Shown: positions 1-8,612 of the stretch, piece after piece
How positions within the stretch are numbered: the stretch's first letter is position 1
Layout: every line of letters starts with the position of its first letter
DNA from: Chryseobacterium wanjuense
GTDB taxonomy: Bacteria; Bacteroidota; Bacteroidia; Flavobacteriales; Weeksellaceae
Length of the DNA: 64,000 bases
Assembly (NCBI RefSeq): GCF_900111495.1
Contig: NZ_FOIU01000003.1
Coordinates: 124,001-188,000, forward strand
Direction of reading: 5' to 3'
Notes under the pieces: generated by a model
What the model saw: the letters and a program-made list of their open reading frames with translations, nothing else
Database searches by the model: none
Told to the model about the DNA's origin: nothing
Program-made: the position numbers and the translations under genes

Positions 1-787
1 TTTCAATTTTGTCTTCAGAAGTTGCGATGACATTATCTTTAATTAAAGGCAATAATTTTTGGATTTCCTCTTCCAGTTGCTGCTGTAAAACGGCTTCATT
101 TTCGCCGGTTGCCGTCAATCTCAACTTCACGCGGGTTCCAACCGGAAGATATGACAAAGCTAAATTTTGAGGCAAAGCCAATTCCCAGTTTTCAATGGTA
201 TCCGCCAGAATGCTTTCGGGAATTCCTACAACGGAAACTATTCTTGTTGAAATATAATTTAGATTAAATTTTTCCTGTAAATACGGAATAATCTGATCTT
301 TTATCAATGGTTTCACTTCATAAGGAACACCAGGAAGACTGAACAGCAATTTTCCGTCCTGCTCCATCATCATACAGGGAGCCGTTCCGTAATGGTTTTG
401 AAAAACGGTTGATTTCGTAGGCACAAAGGCCTGTTCGCGGTTTCTTTCAAGGATTTCCAGGCGGCCGCGTTTTTCCATATAGGCTTTCAGATGATTAAAA
501 GTAACCTCATCCAAAGCAATTTCATCATTAAAGAATTCTGCGATGGCTTTTTTGGTTTTATCATCTCTAGTAGGGCCTAATCCACCTGTTGTGATGATTA
601 AATCTCCGGTTTCAAATGCGGATGTTAAAGTATTTTTGATGGTTTCAATTTCGTCAGAAATCGTGAAGATCTGTGAAACTCTTATCCCAATATTTTTAAG
701 TTCGGCAGCGATGAAATTCGAATTGGTATCTACGGTATTTCCGGAAAGTATTTCATCCCCAATAGTAATCAGAACAGCTTTTTCCAT
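1..787 (-). CDS. cinA: CinA-family protein, N-terminal part (runs off the left edge)
   Basis: The reading frame begins at the ATG at 787-785 and stays open to base 1, giving about 262 residues of a protein that is usually about 415 aa. The N-terminal molybdopterin-binding-like (MoCF) domain is clear: GDEILSGNTVDTNSNF near residues 10-25, TTGGLGPTRDD near 83-93 and LPGVPYEVKP further on. CinA proteins carry this domain, linked to ADP-ribose/NMN metabolism, followed by a C-terminal NMN deamidase (PncC) domain. That second domain would lie outside the window, so it cannot be said whether it is present. Cytoplasmic. The missing 3' end is due only to the window boundary. Confidence 0.9.
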   Translation of the reverse strand, partial: MEKAVLITIGDEILSGNTVDTNSNFIAAELKNIGIRVSQIFTISDEIETIKNTLTSAFETGDLIITTGGLGPTRDDKTKKAIAEFFNDEIALDEVTFNHLKAYMEKRGRLEILERNREQAFVPTKSTVFQNHYGTAPCMMMEQDGKLLFSLPGVPYEVKPLIKDQIIPYLQEKFNLNYISTRIVSVVGIPESILADTIENWELALPQNLALSYLPVGTRVKLRLTATGENEAVLQQQLEEEIQKLLPLIKDNVIATSEDKIE

Positions 788-899
788 ATATTTATTTTCG
801 AAAAAATTCTCCTGCAAATGACGTGAAATTCTGCATCACGGGCAATATAAATTGATTTTTTCTATTCCTTACTCGGAAGAGTGGTTTTAAAAGTTTAAA

Positions 900-1442
900 T
901 TATTGATTATGCTTCACCCAGATCAGCTCATCTGTATTGTAGCCGATTTTTTTAGCTTTTTCAAGGAATCTTGTTCGTATACTTTCAGGGATTTCGGTGG
1001 TTCTGGACAGAATCCAAAGATATTTTAAACTACTTCCTGCAACCAAAGCGTACTGATAGTTATCGTCAATATCGATTACATTATAGCCCGCCCAAATAGG
1101 TTTGAAAAATGAAACTTTTAAACGCGCTTCCGTTTTTTCCTTAACAAATTTCGCTTCCCCTACCGATTGTTTCCACTCTTTTTTTACGTAATTATATCCT
1201 TTGTTATCTACACGAATTGTCCCGTCCGGATTTTGAGAATAAGTGGCCATCACATTATCCATATTTCTTTCGAATTTATAGTCGAAACGTGCGATTTCAT
1301 ACCATTTTCCGAGGTATTTCTGAGCATTAAAATTACGAACTGCCGCCGCACCATTCGGGATTCCGACCGAACATGAATTGAGAATAATTAATCCTAAAAC
1401 ACCCAGAGAAACGGGTATAACTATTTTTTGAAACGTCTTCAT
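900..1442 (-). CDS. Blc-like lipocalin lipoprotein
   Basis: The start at 1442 (MKTFQKIVIPVS) is preferred over the in-frame ATG 42 bases upstream, because it gives a standard lipoprotein signal: Lys, a hydrophobic run and the lipobox LNSC. The mature part has the lipocalin signature GKWYEIARFD followed by NPDGTIRVDNKGYN, and the C-terminal YALVAGSSLKYLWILSRT typical of bacterial Blc. The family binds hydrophobic ligands such as lysophospholipids at the outer membrane. About 180 aa, which is normal. It stands alone between cinA and the two-component pair, with the RR terminator hairpin just upstream. Confidence 0.85.
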   Translation of the reverse strand: MKTFQKIVIPVSLGVLGLIILNSCSVGIPNGAAAVRNFNAQKYLGKWYEIARFDYKFERNMDNVMATYSQNPDGTIRVDNKGYNYVKKEWKQSVGEAKFVKEKTEARLKVSFFKPIWAGYNVIDIDDNYQYALVAGSSLKYLWILSRTTEIPESIRTRFLEKAKKIGYNTDELIWVKHNQ

Positions 1443-1506
1443 AATAATATTAGTTAAGTTTGTGGTTATGATGAAAAACTTCAAAAATAATGCCTGAATT
1501 ACATTA

Positions 1507-1537
1507 AACCTTCAAGGTTTTTGAAACCTTGAAGGTT
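1507..1537 (-). terminator. AACCT/AGGTT nested hairpin terminator
   Basis: A 14-bp arm AACCTTCAAGGTTT, a TTG loop and its exact complement form a perfect stem just after the stop of the LytTR regulator. Each arm is itself an inverted repeat. It is one of four copies of this hairpin type in the window (also 15191, 61059 and 62852). Confidence 0.7.
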
Positions 1538-1546
1538 ATTAATCCT

Positions 1547-2281
1547 TTATGAAAAAACTTTAAGAAAATTATCCTTAAAACTTCCTGAAACTTCAATTTC
1601 CGTATCATCAGAAAGGGTTGCGGTTCCGCTTTTATGATAAGACTTCACAAAATTGGTGTTGATAATATGTGAACGGTGAACCCTCACAAAAGGATTTTCC
1701 AACAGGTCATCGAAATGTTTTAAAAATCTGCAAACCATCTTCTTAGAACCATCCGTAAGATAAACCTGGGTGAAATTCCCATCCGCCTGAAGTCTGACGA
1801 TATCTTCCGTTTTCACCACATCAAAACCTTGTAAAGTGGGAAGGATAAGCTGTTGTTTTTCAGGCTTTAATTTTAAATTTTCAAGGAGAATTTTATTCCT
1901 GTTAAGTTCTTCCTTTTTTTCAAGACTTTCCGCCACCTTGTTTACCGCCAAAATAAGCTCCTGAATATCAATTGGTTTTAAAATATAATAACTCGCAGAT
2001 TTGTTCAAAGCCTGAAGAGAATATTGCGAAAATGCCGTAATGAAAATCGTTTCGTAAGAAAATTCCTTTGTGGCTTCCAATACGTCAAATGCGTTTCCAA
2101 AAGGCATTTCAACATCCAGAAAAACCAGTTGAGGCCGGTGTTCGGCGATCAATGGAACGGCTTCTTTAATATTTTCCGCTTCTCCAAGAATTTCAATTTG
2201 CGGACAATATTTTGTGAGATAATTCCTTAAAACATCTCTTGCAATAATTTCGTCGTCTACAATTACGGATTTTATTTTCAT
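1547..2281 (-). CDS. LytTR-family response regulator
   Basis: 244 aa. The N-terminal receiver domain has acidic DD at residues 9-10 and the phospho-acceptor Asp56 in VFLDVEMP, followed by ILKPID with the conserved Lys. The C-terminal LytTR DNA-binding domain (about 140-244) shows VKTEDIVRLQADGNFTQVYL and FVRVHRSHIIN, as in AlgR/LytR/BtsR-type regulators. It lies directly downstream of a LytS-type kinase, its obvious partner, across a 96-nt G-rich repeat spacer. That spacer leaves no recognisable ribosome binding site in front of the ATG. Targets cannot be deduced. Confidence 0.9.
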   Translation of the reverse strand: MKIKSVIVDDEIIARDVLRNYLTKYCPQIEILGEAENIKEAVPLIAEHRPQLVFLDVEMPFGNAFDVLEATKEFSYETIFITAFSQYSLQALNKSASYYILKPIDIQELILAVNKVAESLEKKEELNRNKILLENLKLKPEKQQLILPTLQGFDVVKTEDIVRLQADGNFTQVYLTDGSKKMVCRFLKHFDDLLENPFVRVHRSHIINTNFVKSYHKSGTATLSDDTEIEVSGSFKDNFLKVFS

Positions 2282-2282
2282 T

Positions 2283-2366
2283 TTGGGTGCGGGTTACGGG
2301 TTTCGGGGTTTGAGATTCGGGTTACGAGGTTCGGGGTTTGAGTTTGGGGTTTGGGGTTTGGGGTTA
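2283..2366. repeat. Degenerate G-rich heptamer repeat (GGGGTTT-like)
   Basis: The spacer between kinase and regulator is made of about a dozen variants of gggttac, gggtttc and ggggttt, ending in three exact copies of tttgggg in a row at 2343-2363. The + strand has four or more G-runs and could form a G-quadruplex. The transcript (minus strand) is C/A-rich. Confidence 0.8.
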
Positions 2367-2377
2367 AAATTGACAAT

Positions 2378-4165
2378 TCACTTATTCACTAACTTATAGC
2401 TGATTTCTACAAAAACGCCTTCACCATTTTTCTTGTCTGTGATTTTACATTGGATATCCTGACCGTACAAATCATTCAATAGCGTGATTCTTTCGAGGGT
2501 ATTTTTCATTCCGCGGCCTTCACGGGTTTTTTGATGCTGCGTTTTTTGTTTTTTGCTTTCTTCAATTCCGATTCCGTTGTCTTCAATGGTGATTTTTAAA
2601 TGCTGATTTTCTTTTTCAAAATTTAATTTTAAAAAACCTTTTGTTGACCTGTAACGAAGTCCATGCCAGACTGCATTTTCCAGAAACGGCTGTATAAGCA
2701 TTCCGGGAACTTTCAGGCTTTGGGTATTCAGGCTTTCGTCTACTTCAATTTCGTAATCAAACTTATCTGCAAAACGTGTTTTTTCTAAAGCTAAATAATT
2801 TTGCAGCAAATCCAGTTCCTGCTGAAAAGGAATGAAATCTTCCGTAGAATTTTCCATGACGCCGCGCATGAGCTTTGAAAATTTGGTTAAATACTGATTG
2901 GCTTCCAGTTCGTTATTCGTCGCGATAAAATGATTGACACTGTTTAAACTGTTAAAAATAAAATGCGGATTCATCTCCCTGCGAAGCGATTGTAAGGCAA
3001 TTTTTTTGTTTTTGGTCTGCACTTTTTTCAGGGTTCTGAAGATGAAAATAATTAGTGCCGTCAATACAATCAAAGCTCCGATCAAACCGTAATTGAAAAC
3101 ATTTTTTTTGCGAATCAACTCATCCTTCAATTCTTTTTCCTTTTCAAGCTGAGAAATTCTTTGTTCTGTATCTTCCAGAATTTTCTGATCTACCAAACTT
3201 TTATCTTTCGAAACCAAATCGGGCAATTTTCCCAGAAAATCCCTGTACAGCAGCACCGAAGCATCCGTATTTTGTGAAATAGCGTACAAACTGTCCAATT
3301 TTTTTACACTTTTCTGTGCTTCCAAGGTGTGTCCTTTTTCAAGCGAAATTTTATAGGCATTTTTTAATAAAGTAATGGCTTCTTCAGCATCGTTTTTTTT
3401 GATATAAATATCCGCGAGCTCCTGAATCTGATTGACTTTTTCCTGCGAATTGTCTTTCACAAAATTTTCTTTTAAAACTTTCTTTTTAGCTTCAATTGCT
3501 TTGTCAAAGTTTTTATTTTCGACGTAAAAATCGGTTAGTTTCTGGTTGATTTCCAGTGCCTGTTGCGGTGCCTGTTGTTTGGATAATTTATAGGCATTAT
3601 TCAAGTTTTCTTCCGCTTTCGGAATATTATTTTGTTGAATATTCACATCTGCCATTTGGCTGTAACTTGCTGCCAGATTGCCTTTATCCTTACTTTTCTG
3701 ACTGATTTCAATATTACTTTGAATCGCCTCAGCCTTCAGTTCGGGCGAAGCATTGGAAAGTCGTGCTGCATCATTAGAATTGACGGTTTTATTTTTTTCG
3801 GTGTAGCTCACCTCTGCAGCGCGGCTGTAATTGCTGATTGCAGGAGTAATTTTATTCTGTTTTTCCTGTGACTGTGCCAGCTTTCTTGTTACGGATTCAA
3901 GATTTTTTTTATCATTTAAATTCTGATAAATATTTCGTGCTTTTATAAAGTACTCTTCACTTTTAGCGTAATTGCCCTGGTTGTAATAATTATTTGCAAG
4001 ACCTACATAGGTATCTGCGACGCCTTTCGGATCATTATTATCAACTGCTTTTTGAAGTTTTCTGGCAGATTTTAAAACATTGGAAACACGTGCGGAATCC
4101 TGGGCAAAAGAAAAATTTCCCTGTGCCAGAACGAATATCAGTATTATTTTAAAAAGTAATTTCAC
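2378..4165 (-). CDS. TPR-containing LytS-type sensor histidine kinase
   Basis: 595 aa. A signal peptide (about residues 1-22) is followed by an extracytoplasmic array of TPR-like helical repeats (about 30-330), a coiled coil, one membrane helix (about 356-376) and a cytoplasmic His_kinase (LytS) domain. The phospho-acceptor is His401 in REMNPHFIFNSLNS. The N box is PFLENAVWHGL near 493-503 and the G box is EDNGIGIEE. This TPR + LytS architecture is common in Bacteroidota and pairs with LytTR regulators such as the one immediately downstream. The signal sensed is unknown. Confidence 0.9.
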   Translation of the reverse strand: MKLLFKIILIFVLAQGNFSFAQDSARVSNVLKSARKLQKAVDNNDPKGVADTYVGLANNYYNQGNYAKSEEYFIKARNIYQNLNDKKNLESVTRKLAQSQEKQNKITPAISNYSRAAEVSYTEKNKTVNSNDAARLSNASPELKAEAIQSNIEISQKSKDKGNLAASYSQMADVNIQQNNIPKAEENLNNAYKLSKQQAPQQALEINQKLTDFYVENKNFDKAIEAKKKVLKENFVKDNSQEKVNQIQELADIYIKKNDAEEAITLLKNAYKISLEKGHTLEAQKSVKKLDSLYAISQNTDASVLLYRDFLGKLPDLVSKDKSLVDQKILEDTEQRISQLEKEKELKDELIRKKNVFNYGLIGALIVLTALIIFIFRTLKKVQTKNKKIALQSLRREMNPHFIFNSLNSVNHFIATNNELEANQYLTKFSKLMRGVMENSTEDFIPFQQELDLLQNYLALEKTRFADKFDYEIEVDESLNTQSLKVPGMLIQPFLENAVWHGLRYRSTKGFLKLNFEKENQHLKITIEDNGIGIEESKKQKTQHQKTREGRGMKNTLERITLLNDLYGQDIQCKITDKKNGEGVFVEISYKLVNK

Positions 4166-4317
4166 TTTGTTTCAAATCTATAATGCAAAGTAAGTAAAAC
4201 TTTATATATAGTTTTTAATTCCTCACCAAGTCAAAACCCAATTTCACCAAGTCTGCAAATTTCCGGTTTAGAATCCGGGTAATTTTACTCTAGAATTTAA
4301 AATTAAAACAAGAAATT

Positions 4318-4992
4318 ATGAAATTGAAACATTTTTTACTGATCGGATTATTAACAGCAGGAAGTCTGATCAATGCACAGGAAATTAAGAAAAATGCGAT
4401 TGAAGTAACAGGTGTTGCCGAAATGGAAGTAGAACCGGATGAGATCATCTTCAACGTCGGAATAAAAGGTGACAACAAAAACCAACTCGCCGACAATGAA
4501 AAACTTTTGTTTGAAACCCTGAAAAATAACGGTGTAAAAAATGAAGACATCAAATTCAAATCGATGTATCAAAACATTTATGCTAAAACAAAAACTTTCA
4601 CGAAAAATTTTCAGTTTAAAATCAACAAAAAAACAGAAATGGGAAATCTGTTTGAAAGCCTGAATCAAAAATGGGTAACGAACATCAACATCGCAGAAAT
4701 CAAGAATACAAAAATTGCTGATTTCAGAAAAACCGTTAAGATCAATGCTTTAAAAGCTGCAAAAGAAAAAGCCGAATATCTGTTGGAAAGTCTCGGTAAA
4801 AAAATCGGAAACCCGATTGAAATCGTAGAAATTGAGGACTATACAAGTGATATGATCGTTCCTGCCGCTTATAAAAGCAGAGCCGCCAATGTTCAACTGG
4901 AAGCCGCGGATGCCGGGGTAGATTATTCTTTCGAAAATATCGAAAACATCAGGCTGAAATACAGCATTAAAACAAGATACGAAATCCTTTAA
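4318..4992 (+). CDS. SIMPL-domain (DUF541) secreted protein
   Basis: 224 aa with a signal peptide ending near residue 20 (LINAQE). The mature part begins NAIEVTGVAEMEVEPDEIIFNVGI, the usual opening of SIMPL/BP26/OMP28-like periplasmic proteins. It ends in the family's IRLKYSIKTRYEIL strand. SIMPL proteins form oligomeric channels or scaffolds and some are tied to oxidative stress, but a specific role is not established here. It is 11 nt upstream of the vWA gene, so the two are probably co-transcribed. Divergent from the LytS kinase. Confidence 0.85.
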   Translation: MKLKHFLLIGLLTAGSLINAQEIKKNAIEVTGVAEMEVEPDEIIFNVGIKGDNKNQLADNEKLLFETLKNNGVKNEDIKFKSMYQNIYAKTKTFTKNFQFKINKKTEMGNLFESLNQKWVTNINIAEIKNTKIADFRKTVKINALKAAKEKAEYLLESLGKKIGNPIEIVEIEDYTSDMIVPAAYKSRAANVQLEAADAGVDYSFENIENIRLKYSIKTRYEIL

Positions 4993-5003
4993 AGATAAAG
5001 ATC

Positions 5004-6191
5004 ATGACAACTATTAAAACTTTAACATTAGCCATGGGAGCTGCGGCTTTTTTAGGCGCACAGAATTCCCCGAAATTTGAGTGTAAAGAACCTACGGTTC
5101 AGAGAACAATCGTTCAGAATGATCATCAGCCAGCCGGAACTTTAGGTAAAGAAAATAAAATTCAGGTTGCTTTGCTTCTGGACACGTCCAACAGTATGGA
5201 CGGTTTGATCGATCAGGCAAAATCCAGACTCTGGAATATCGTGAATACCCTGACAACTTTGAAATATGACGGACAAGCCCCACAAGTGGAAATTGCCCTT
5301 TACGAATACGGAAACGACGGGTTGAGAGATGAAAATTACATCCGGCAGGTGACTCCGCTTACCCAGGATCTGGATCTGGTTTCCGAGAAACTGTTTGCCT
5401 TAAGAACCAACGGAGGAAGCGAATATTGCGGCGCCGTAATCCGCGATGCATCGATGAATCTGAACTGGGACGGAAATGAGAAAAGCATGAAACTGATTTA
5501 TATCGCAGGAAATGAACCTTTTGATCAGGGGAAAATCAATTATAAGGAGGTAATTTCGACTGCAAAGAGGAAAAATATTTATACCAATACTATTTTCTGT
5601 GGCAGCAGAGACGAGGGAATTCAAACATTCTGGCAAAACGGAGCAACCATCGGTGACGGAAAATATTTCAATATCGACAGTGACAGAAAGGTAATTTATA
5701 TCGAAACGCCTTATGATGTGAGGATTTCACAATGCAACGCAAAACTGAATGACACCTATATCTATTATGGAAGCCACGGTTCGGAATACAAAACCAAACA
5801 AATTGCACAGGACAGAAACGCCGAAGTGCAGTCTGTTTCCAACGCCGTTGAAAGAACGGTAGCCAAAGCCAAGAAAAATGCCTACAAAAATGACCACTGG
5901 GATTTGGTAGATAAAGCCGAAAAAGATAAGGCCTATATTTCCAATCTTAAACAGGAAGAACTTCCTTCCGAATTAAAAGGGAAAAGCAGCACTGAAATTC
6001 AGAAAATTGTGGCTCAGAAGTCGTCTGAAAGGGATAAAATTCAAAAAGAAATTGAAGAATTATCTAAAAAACGTCAGGATTTCATCGATGCAGAAATGAA
6101 AAAGAAAGGAAGTGCAGATTCAGATGATCTTGGAAAAGCCATTGAAAAATCTATCCTTGAGCTGGCTAAGAAAAACGGATACAGTTCGTAA
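5004..6191 (+). CDS. Secreted von Willebrand factor A domain protein
   Basis: 395 aa with an N-terminal signal peptide (about 1-19). The vWA domain starts at VALLLDTSNSMDG, which contains the metal-site DxSxS motif, and continues through RTNGGSEYCG and LIYIAGNEPFDQG. The C-terminal third is Lys/Glu-rich and probably coiled coil (about 280-395). Such proteins bind ligands through a metal ion, and the partner is unknown. The SIMPL gene precedes it by 11 nt. A strong hairpin pair follows at 6286-6371. Confidence 0.85.
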   Translation: MTTIKTLTLAMGAAAFLGAQNSPKFECKEPTVQRTIVQNDHQPAGTLGKENKIQVALLLDTSNSMDGLIDQAKSRLWNIVNTLTTLKYDGQAPQVEIALYEYGNDGLRDENYIRQVTPLTQDLDLVSEKLFALRTNGGSEYCGAVIRDASMNLNWDGNEKSMKLIYIAGNEPFDQGKINYKEVISTAKRKNIYTNTIFCGSRDEGIQTFWQNGATIGDGKYFNIDSDRKVIYIETPYDVRISQCNAKLNDTYIYYGSHGSEYKTKQIAQDRNAEVQSVSNAVERTVAKAKKNAYKNDHWDLVDKAEKDKAYISNLKQEELPSELKGKSSTEIQKIVAQKSSERDKIQKEIEELSKKRQDFIDAEMKKKGSADSDDLGKAIEKSILELAKKNGYSS

Positions 6192-6285
6192 CATTTGTTG
6201 ACCGAGGTTTTCATAACCAATATTTTTAAATATCTAAAGTGATGACTATTAAAGATAATCAAAACCCTTTTTAATAGTTGCAGAA

Positions 6286-6316
6286 CGGCAGTTTCGATTC
6301 TCGAGCTGCCGTTTTT
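6286..6316 (+). terminator. Terminator of the SIMPL-vWA operon
   Basis: CGGCAG and CTGCCG arms (6286-6291 and 6306-6311) are followed by TTTTT. This is a classic intrinsic terminator about 95 nt after the vWA stop. Confidence 0.6.
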
Positions 6317-6371
6317 GGTTGGGATTTTGAGGGCTCGTCTTCGACGAGCCCTCAAAATCCCAACCAAAAAC
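6311..6371. terminator. Perfect 61-nt palindrome, bidirectional terminator
   Basis: A 29-bp perfect stem with a 3-nt ttc loop. Both stem ends carry a T or A run (gttttt and aaaaac), so it can terminate transcription from both sides. It abuts the stop codon of the convergent oxidoreductase at 6372. Confidence 0.8.
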
Positions 6372-7577
6372 CTATCTTCCGAATTTAAAATATCTAGAAA
6401 GAGGATGTTTTTTACCTTTCATAAATAATGAAGCCATCTCCATCCCCGTCACGGAAAAAGTGATTCCGTTTCCGCCGAAGCCTAGCACAAAATAAGAATT
6501 TTTAAAATTTTCATGTTCCCCGATATATGGCAGTCCGTCCTTCGTTTTCCCGAAAGTTCCGGCCCACACAAAATCTGTGTAGAAATGATAATCAGGTTTT
6601 ATTTTTTGTAAATTTCTTAGAATTTCTTTCTCTTTTTTATCAAGAATAGCATCACGTTTTTTAGCATCATAAAAATCTTCATCACCTCCGCCGATCAATA
6701 CCCTGCCGTCGTCGATTGTTCTCATGTAGATGTAGGGTTTATCGGTATTCCAAACCAATGTATTCGTGATATTTCTAAATTTTTTCTTATCAATTTCTGA
6801 AACGATGGCATAAGTACTTTTTAAATCAACAAACTTTTCTTTAATTAAATTTTTACTCTCGTATCCGATACAATAAATAATTTTTTTAGCTTTAATTTGA
6901 TATCCGGAATCAACCGTTATTAAATTATAACCTTTAAAATATTCCACTTTTACCATTTCGGTTTTATCGAAAATTTTTAAGCCCTCTTTTATATTAAGTT
7001 TAAATAATTCATGGGCAAATTTAAAAGCATCGATACTCGCTCCCTGTTTTGATAAAATTGCGCCATACGTATTTTCAAATTCAAATCTTTTTGTGACCTC
7101 ATCAGTTTCCAGCCATTTAACATCAAAACCTGCATTTTTCCTGGTTTTGAATTCTTTTTTTAACCAAGAAACATCTTTCTTTTTTGCAGCAAAATACAAT
7201 GATTTTTTCCTTTTAAAACCCGAACTTGATTTAATTTCTTCAGAAAGCTTTTCAATCTTATCTATGGCGTCTGAGCAGGCCTTGTAACTCATGACTGCTC
7301 CTTTTTCACCAATTTTTTCAATAAGTTCAAAAAGAGGAACATCTATTTCGTATTGCAGCATCGATGTGGTGGCAGAAGTGCTTCCGTTACAGAGTTCGCG
7401 TTTATCAATAAGAATTGTTTTATAGCCTTCGGTAACCATTTGATGGGCAATTAAGCTTCCTGTAATTCCGCCGCCTATGATCAGTACATCACAATCTTCA
7501 TCGGATTTCAGGGATGGATATGAAGCTATCAATCCGTTTTTTAAAAGCCAGAAAGGTTCATTCGATTTAAGATCCAT
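6372..7577 (-). CDS. FAD-dependent oxidoreductase (DAO family)
   Basis: 401 aa. The N-terminal Rossmann motif VLIIGGGITGSLIAHQM binds the FAD ADP moiety. The C-terminal GLPYIGEHENF and FGFGGNGITFSVTGME are typical of glycine/D-amino acid oxidase (DAO, PF01266) proteins. No signal peptide, so cytoplasmic or membrane-associated. DAO enzymes oxidise amines or amino acids, and the substrate cannot be read from sequence. It is a single gene ending directly on the long palindrome and divergent from the STAS-like gene. Confidence 0.85.
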   Translation of the reverse strand: MDLKSNEPFWLLKNGLIASYPSLKSDEDCDVLIIGGGITGSLIAHQMVTEGYKTILIDKRELCNGSTSATTSMLQYEIDVPLFELIEKIGEKGAVMSYKACSDAIDKIEKLSEEIKSSSGFKRKKSLYFAAKKKDVSWLKKEFKTRKNAGFDVKWLETDEVTKRFEFENTYGAILSKQGASIDAFKFAHELFKLNIKEGLKIFDKTEMVKVEYFKGYNLITVDSGYQIKAKKIIYCIGYESKNLIKEKFVDLKSTYAIVSEIDKKKFRNITNTLVWNTDKPYIYMRTIDDGRVLIGGGDEDFYDAKKRDAILDKKEKEILRNLQKIKPDYHFYTDFVWAGTFGKTKDGLPYIGEHENFKNSYFVLGFGGNGITFSVTGMEMASLFMKGKKHPLSRYFKFGR

Positions 7578-7692
7578 AGTAATATTTTACTATAAACAAA
7601 CAATAATTAAGCCTTTTCAACCAAAAAAAGTTAAATAATGGTTTAATTTTTGCAGTTTCCCTACAACTCAAACCACATTAAATATAAAAAAT

Positions 7693-8073
7693 ATGATAAC
7701 GATTATTCCAGAAGCTCCGGAAAATGTTGCTGCTTTCAACGCAACGGGAGAAGTAACGAAAGAAGATTTTGAAAACCTTGTAATTCCCAGAGTAAAGGAA
7801 AAAATAGATCAGTTCAATGAGCTGAATTATCTGCTGTATCTCGATACCGATCTGGATCAATTTACGATGGGCGCATGGCTGGAGGATTTGCTTTTAGGAT
7901 TAAAAAACTTAACAAAGTGGAACAGAACCGCTATTGTTACAGACAAAGAAGGGGTACAGAAATTTACTGATATTTTCAGTGTTCTGATGCCCGGAGAATT
8001 CAAATCATTTCCGAAAGAAAATCTTTATAATGCACTGTATTGGTGCGAAAACGGAAATGAAGTGGAAGCTTAA
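7693..8073 (+). CDS. SpoIIAA/STAS-like small protein
   Basis: 126 aa with no signal peptide. The pattern resembles SpoIIAA-like (STAS/SEC14-fold, DUF3478) proteins: VAAFNATGEVTKEDFENLVIPRV, then LLYLDTDLDQFTMGAWLEDL, then a TAIVTDKEGVQKF strand and the C-terminal YNALYWCENG. The family is thought to bind small ligands or lipids, and a precise function is not known. Monocistronic, with a terminator at 8094-8120. Confidence 0.75.
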   Translation: MITIIPEAPENVAAFNATGEVTKEDFENLVIPRVKEKIDQFNELNYLLYLDTDLDQFTMGAWLEDLLLGLKNLTKWNRTAIVTDKEGVQKFTDIFSVLMPGEFKSFPKENLYNALYWCENGNEVEA

Positions 8074-8093
8074 TCAATTCACAACAATGTACT

Positions 8094-8120
8094 AAAGACT
8101 GTCTCTAAGGCAGTCTTTTT
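8094..8120 (+). terminator. Terminator after the STAS-like gene
   Basis: The stem aaagactg / cagtcttt with a short loop is followed by a T-rich tract. Confidence 0.75.
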
Positions 8121-8212
8121 ATTTTTACTTAATTAAATATCAACACATTACGTATAAACACCTAACAGAAAAATTGGTATTTTACACTGTATTTATTTCC
8201 CATAATGGTGAT

Positions 8213-8220
8213 TACATTTG
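8213..8220 (+). promoter_or_regulatory. Bacteroidota -7 element before the lectin gene
   Basis: TACATTTG matches the TAnnTTTG -7 consensus 30 nt before the ATG. No TTG is seen at the usual -33 spacing, so this is a half-match only. Confidence 0.4.
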
Positions 8221-8249
8221 TATTGTTAACCAACTAAAAATTTAACACC

Positions 8250-8594
8250 ATGTCAACATTCAAAATTAACATCATTGCGGGACCACTTTGGAGCAATGAC
8301 GAGGCACAAAAATTAGGCGGACGTATCGCTGCCGCACACTTAGGAAAATTCACAGGACAATGGAGCACCATTGTAGAAGGAGAAATGAGCGTCATCGAAG
8401 TTGAGCTGAATACTCAGCCGACAGGAAGCTCAGAGTATACTTTAAACGTTTTGGCCGGTCCGATCTGGAGCGACGAAGACGCAAAAGCTGTTTGCCCTTC
8501 TATCTGTGCATCTTACGGAGGTACTTGGAACGGACAATGGACAACAGTAGTAGAAGGCAAAATGAGCGTTTGCGGCTGTGTCTTTAAATTTTAA
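8250..8594 (+). CDS. MVL-type mannan-binding lectin homologue
   Basis: 114 aa made of two homologous repeats (about 1-53 and 63-114). Each contains AGPxWSxxxA, then GxxxGQWxTxVEGxMSV. Length, repeat number and motifs match Microcystis viridis lectin (MVL, 113 aa), which binds Man2-3GlcNAc cores of high-mannose N-glycans. The first repeat lacks cysteine like MVL, while the second has Cys82, 86, 108 and 110, which could form disulfides or bind metal. No signal peptide is visible. It stands alone with its own promoter element and a strong terminator. Family assignment is confident; sugar specificity is inference. Confidence 0.88.
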   Translation: MSTFKINIIAGPLWSNDEAQKLGGRIAAAHLGKFTGQWSTIVEGEMSVIEVELNTQPTGSSEYTLNVLAGPIWSDEDAKAVCPSICASYGGTWNGQWTTVVEGKMSVCGCVFKF

Positions 8595-8612
8595 ATGAAA
8601 GAATTAAGAGTA

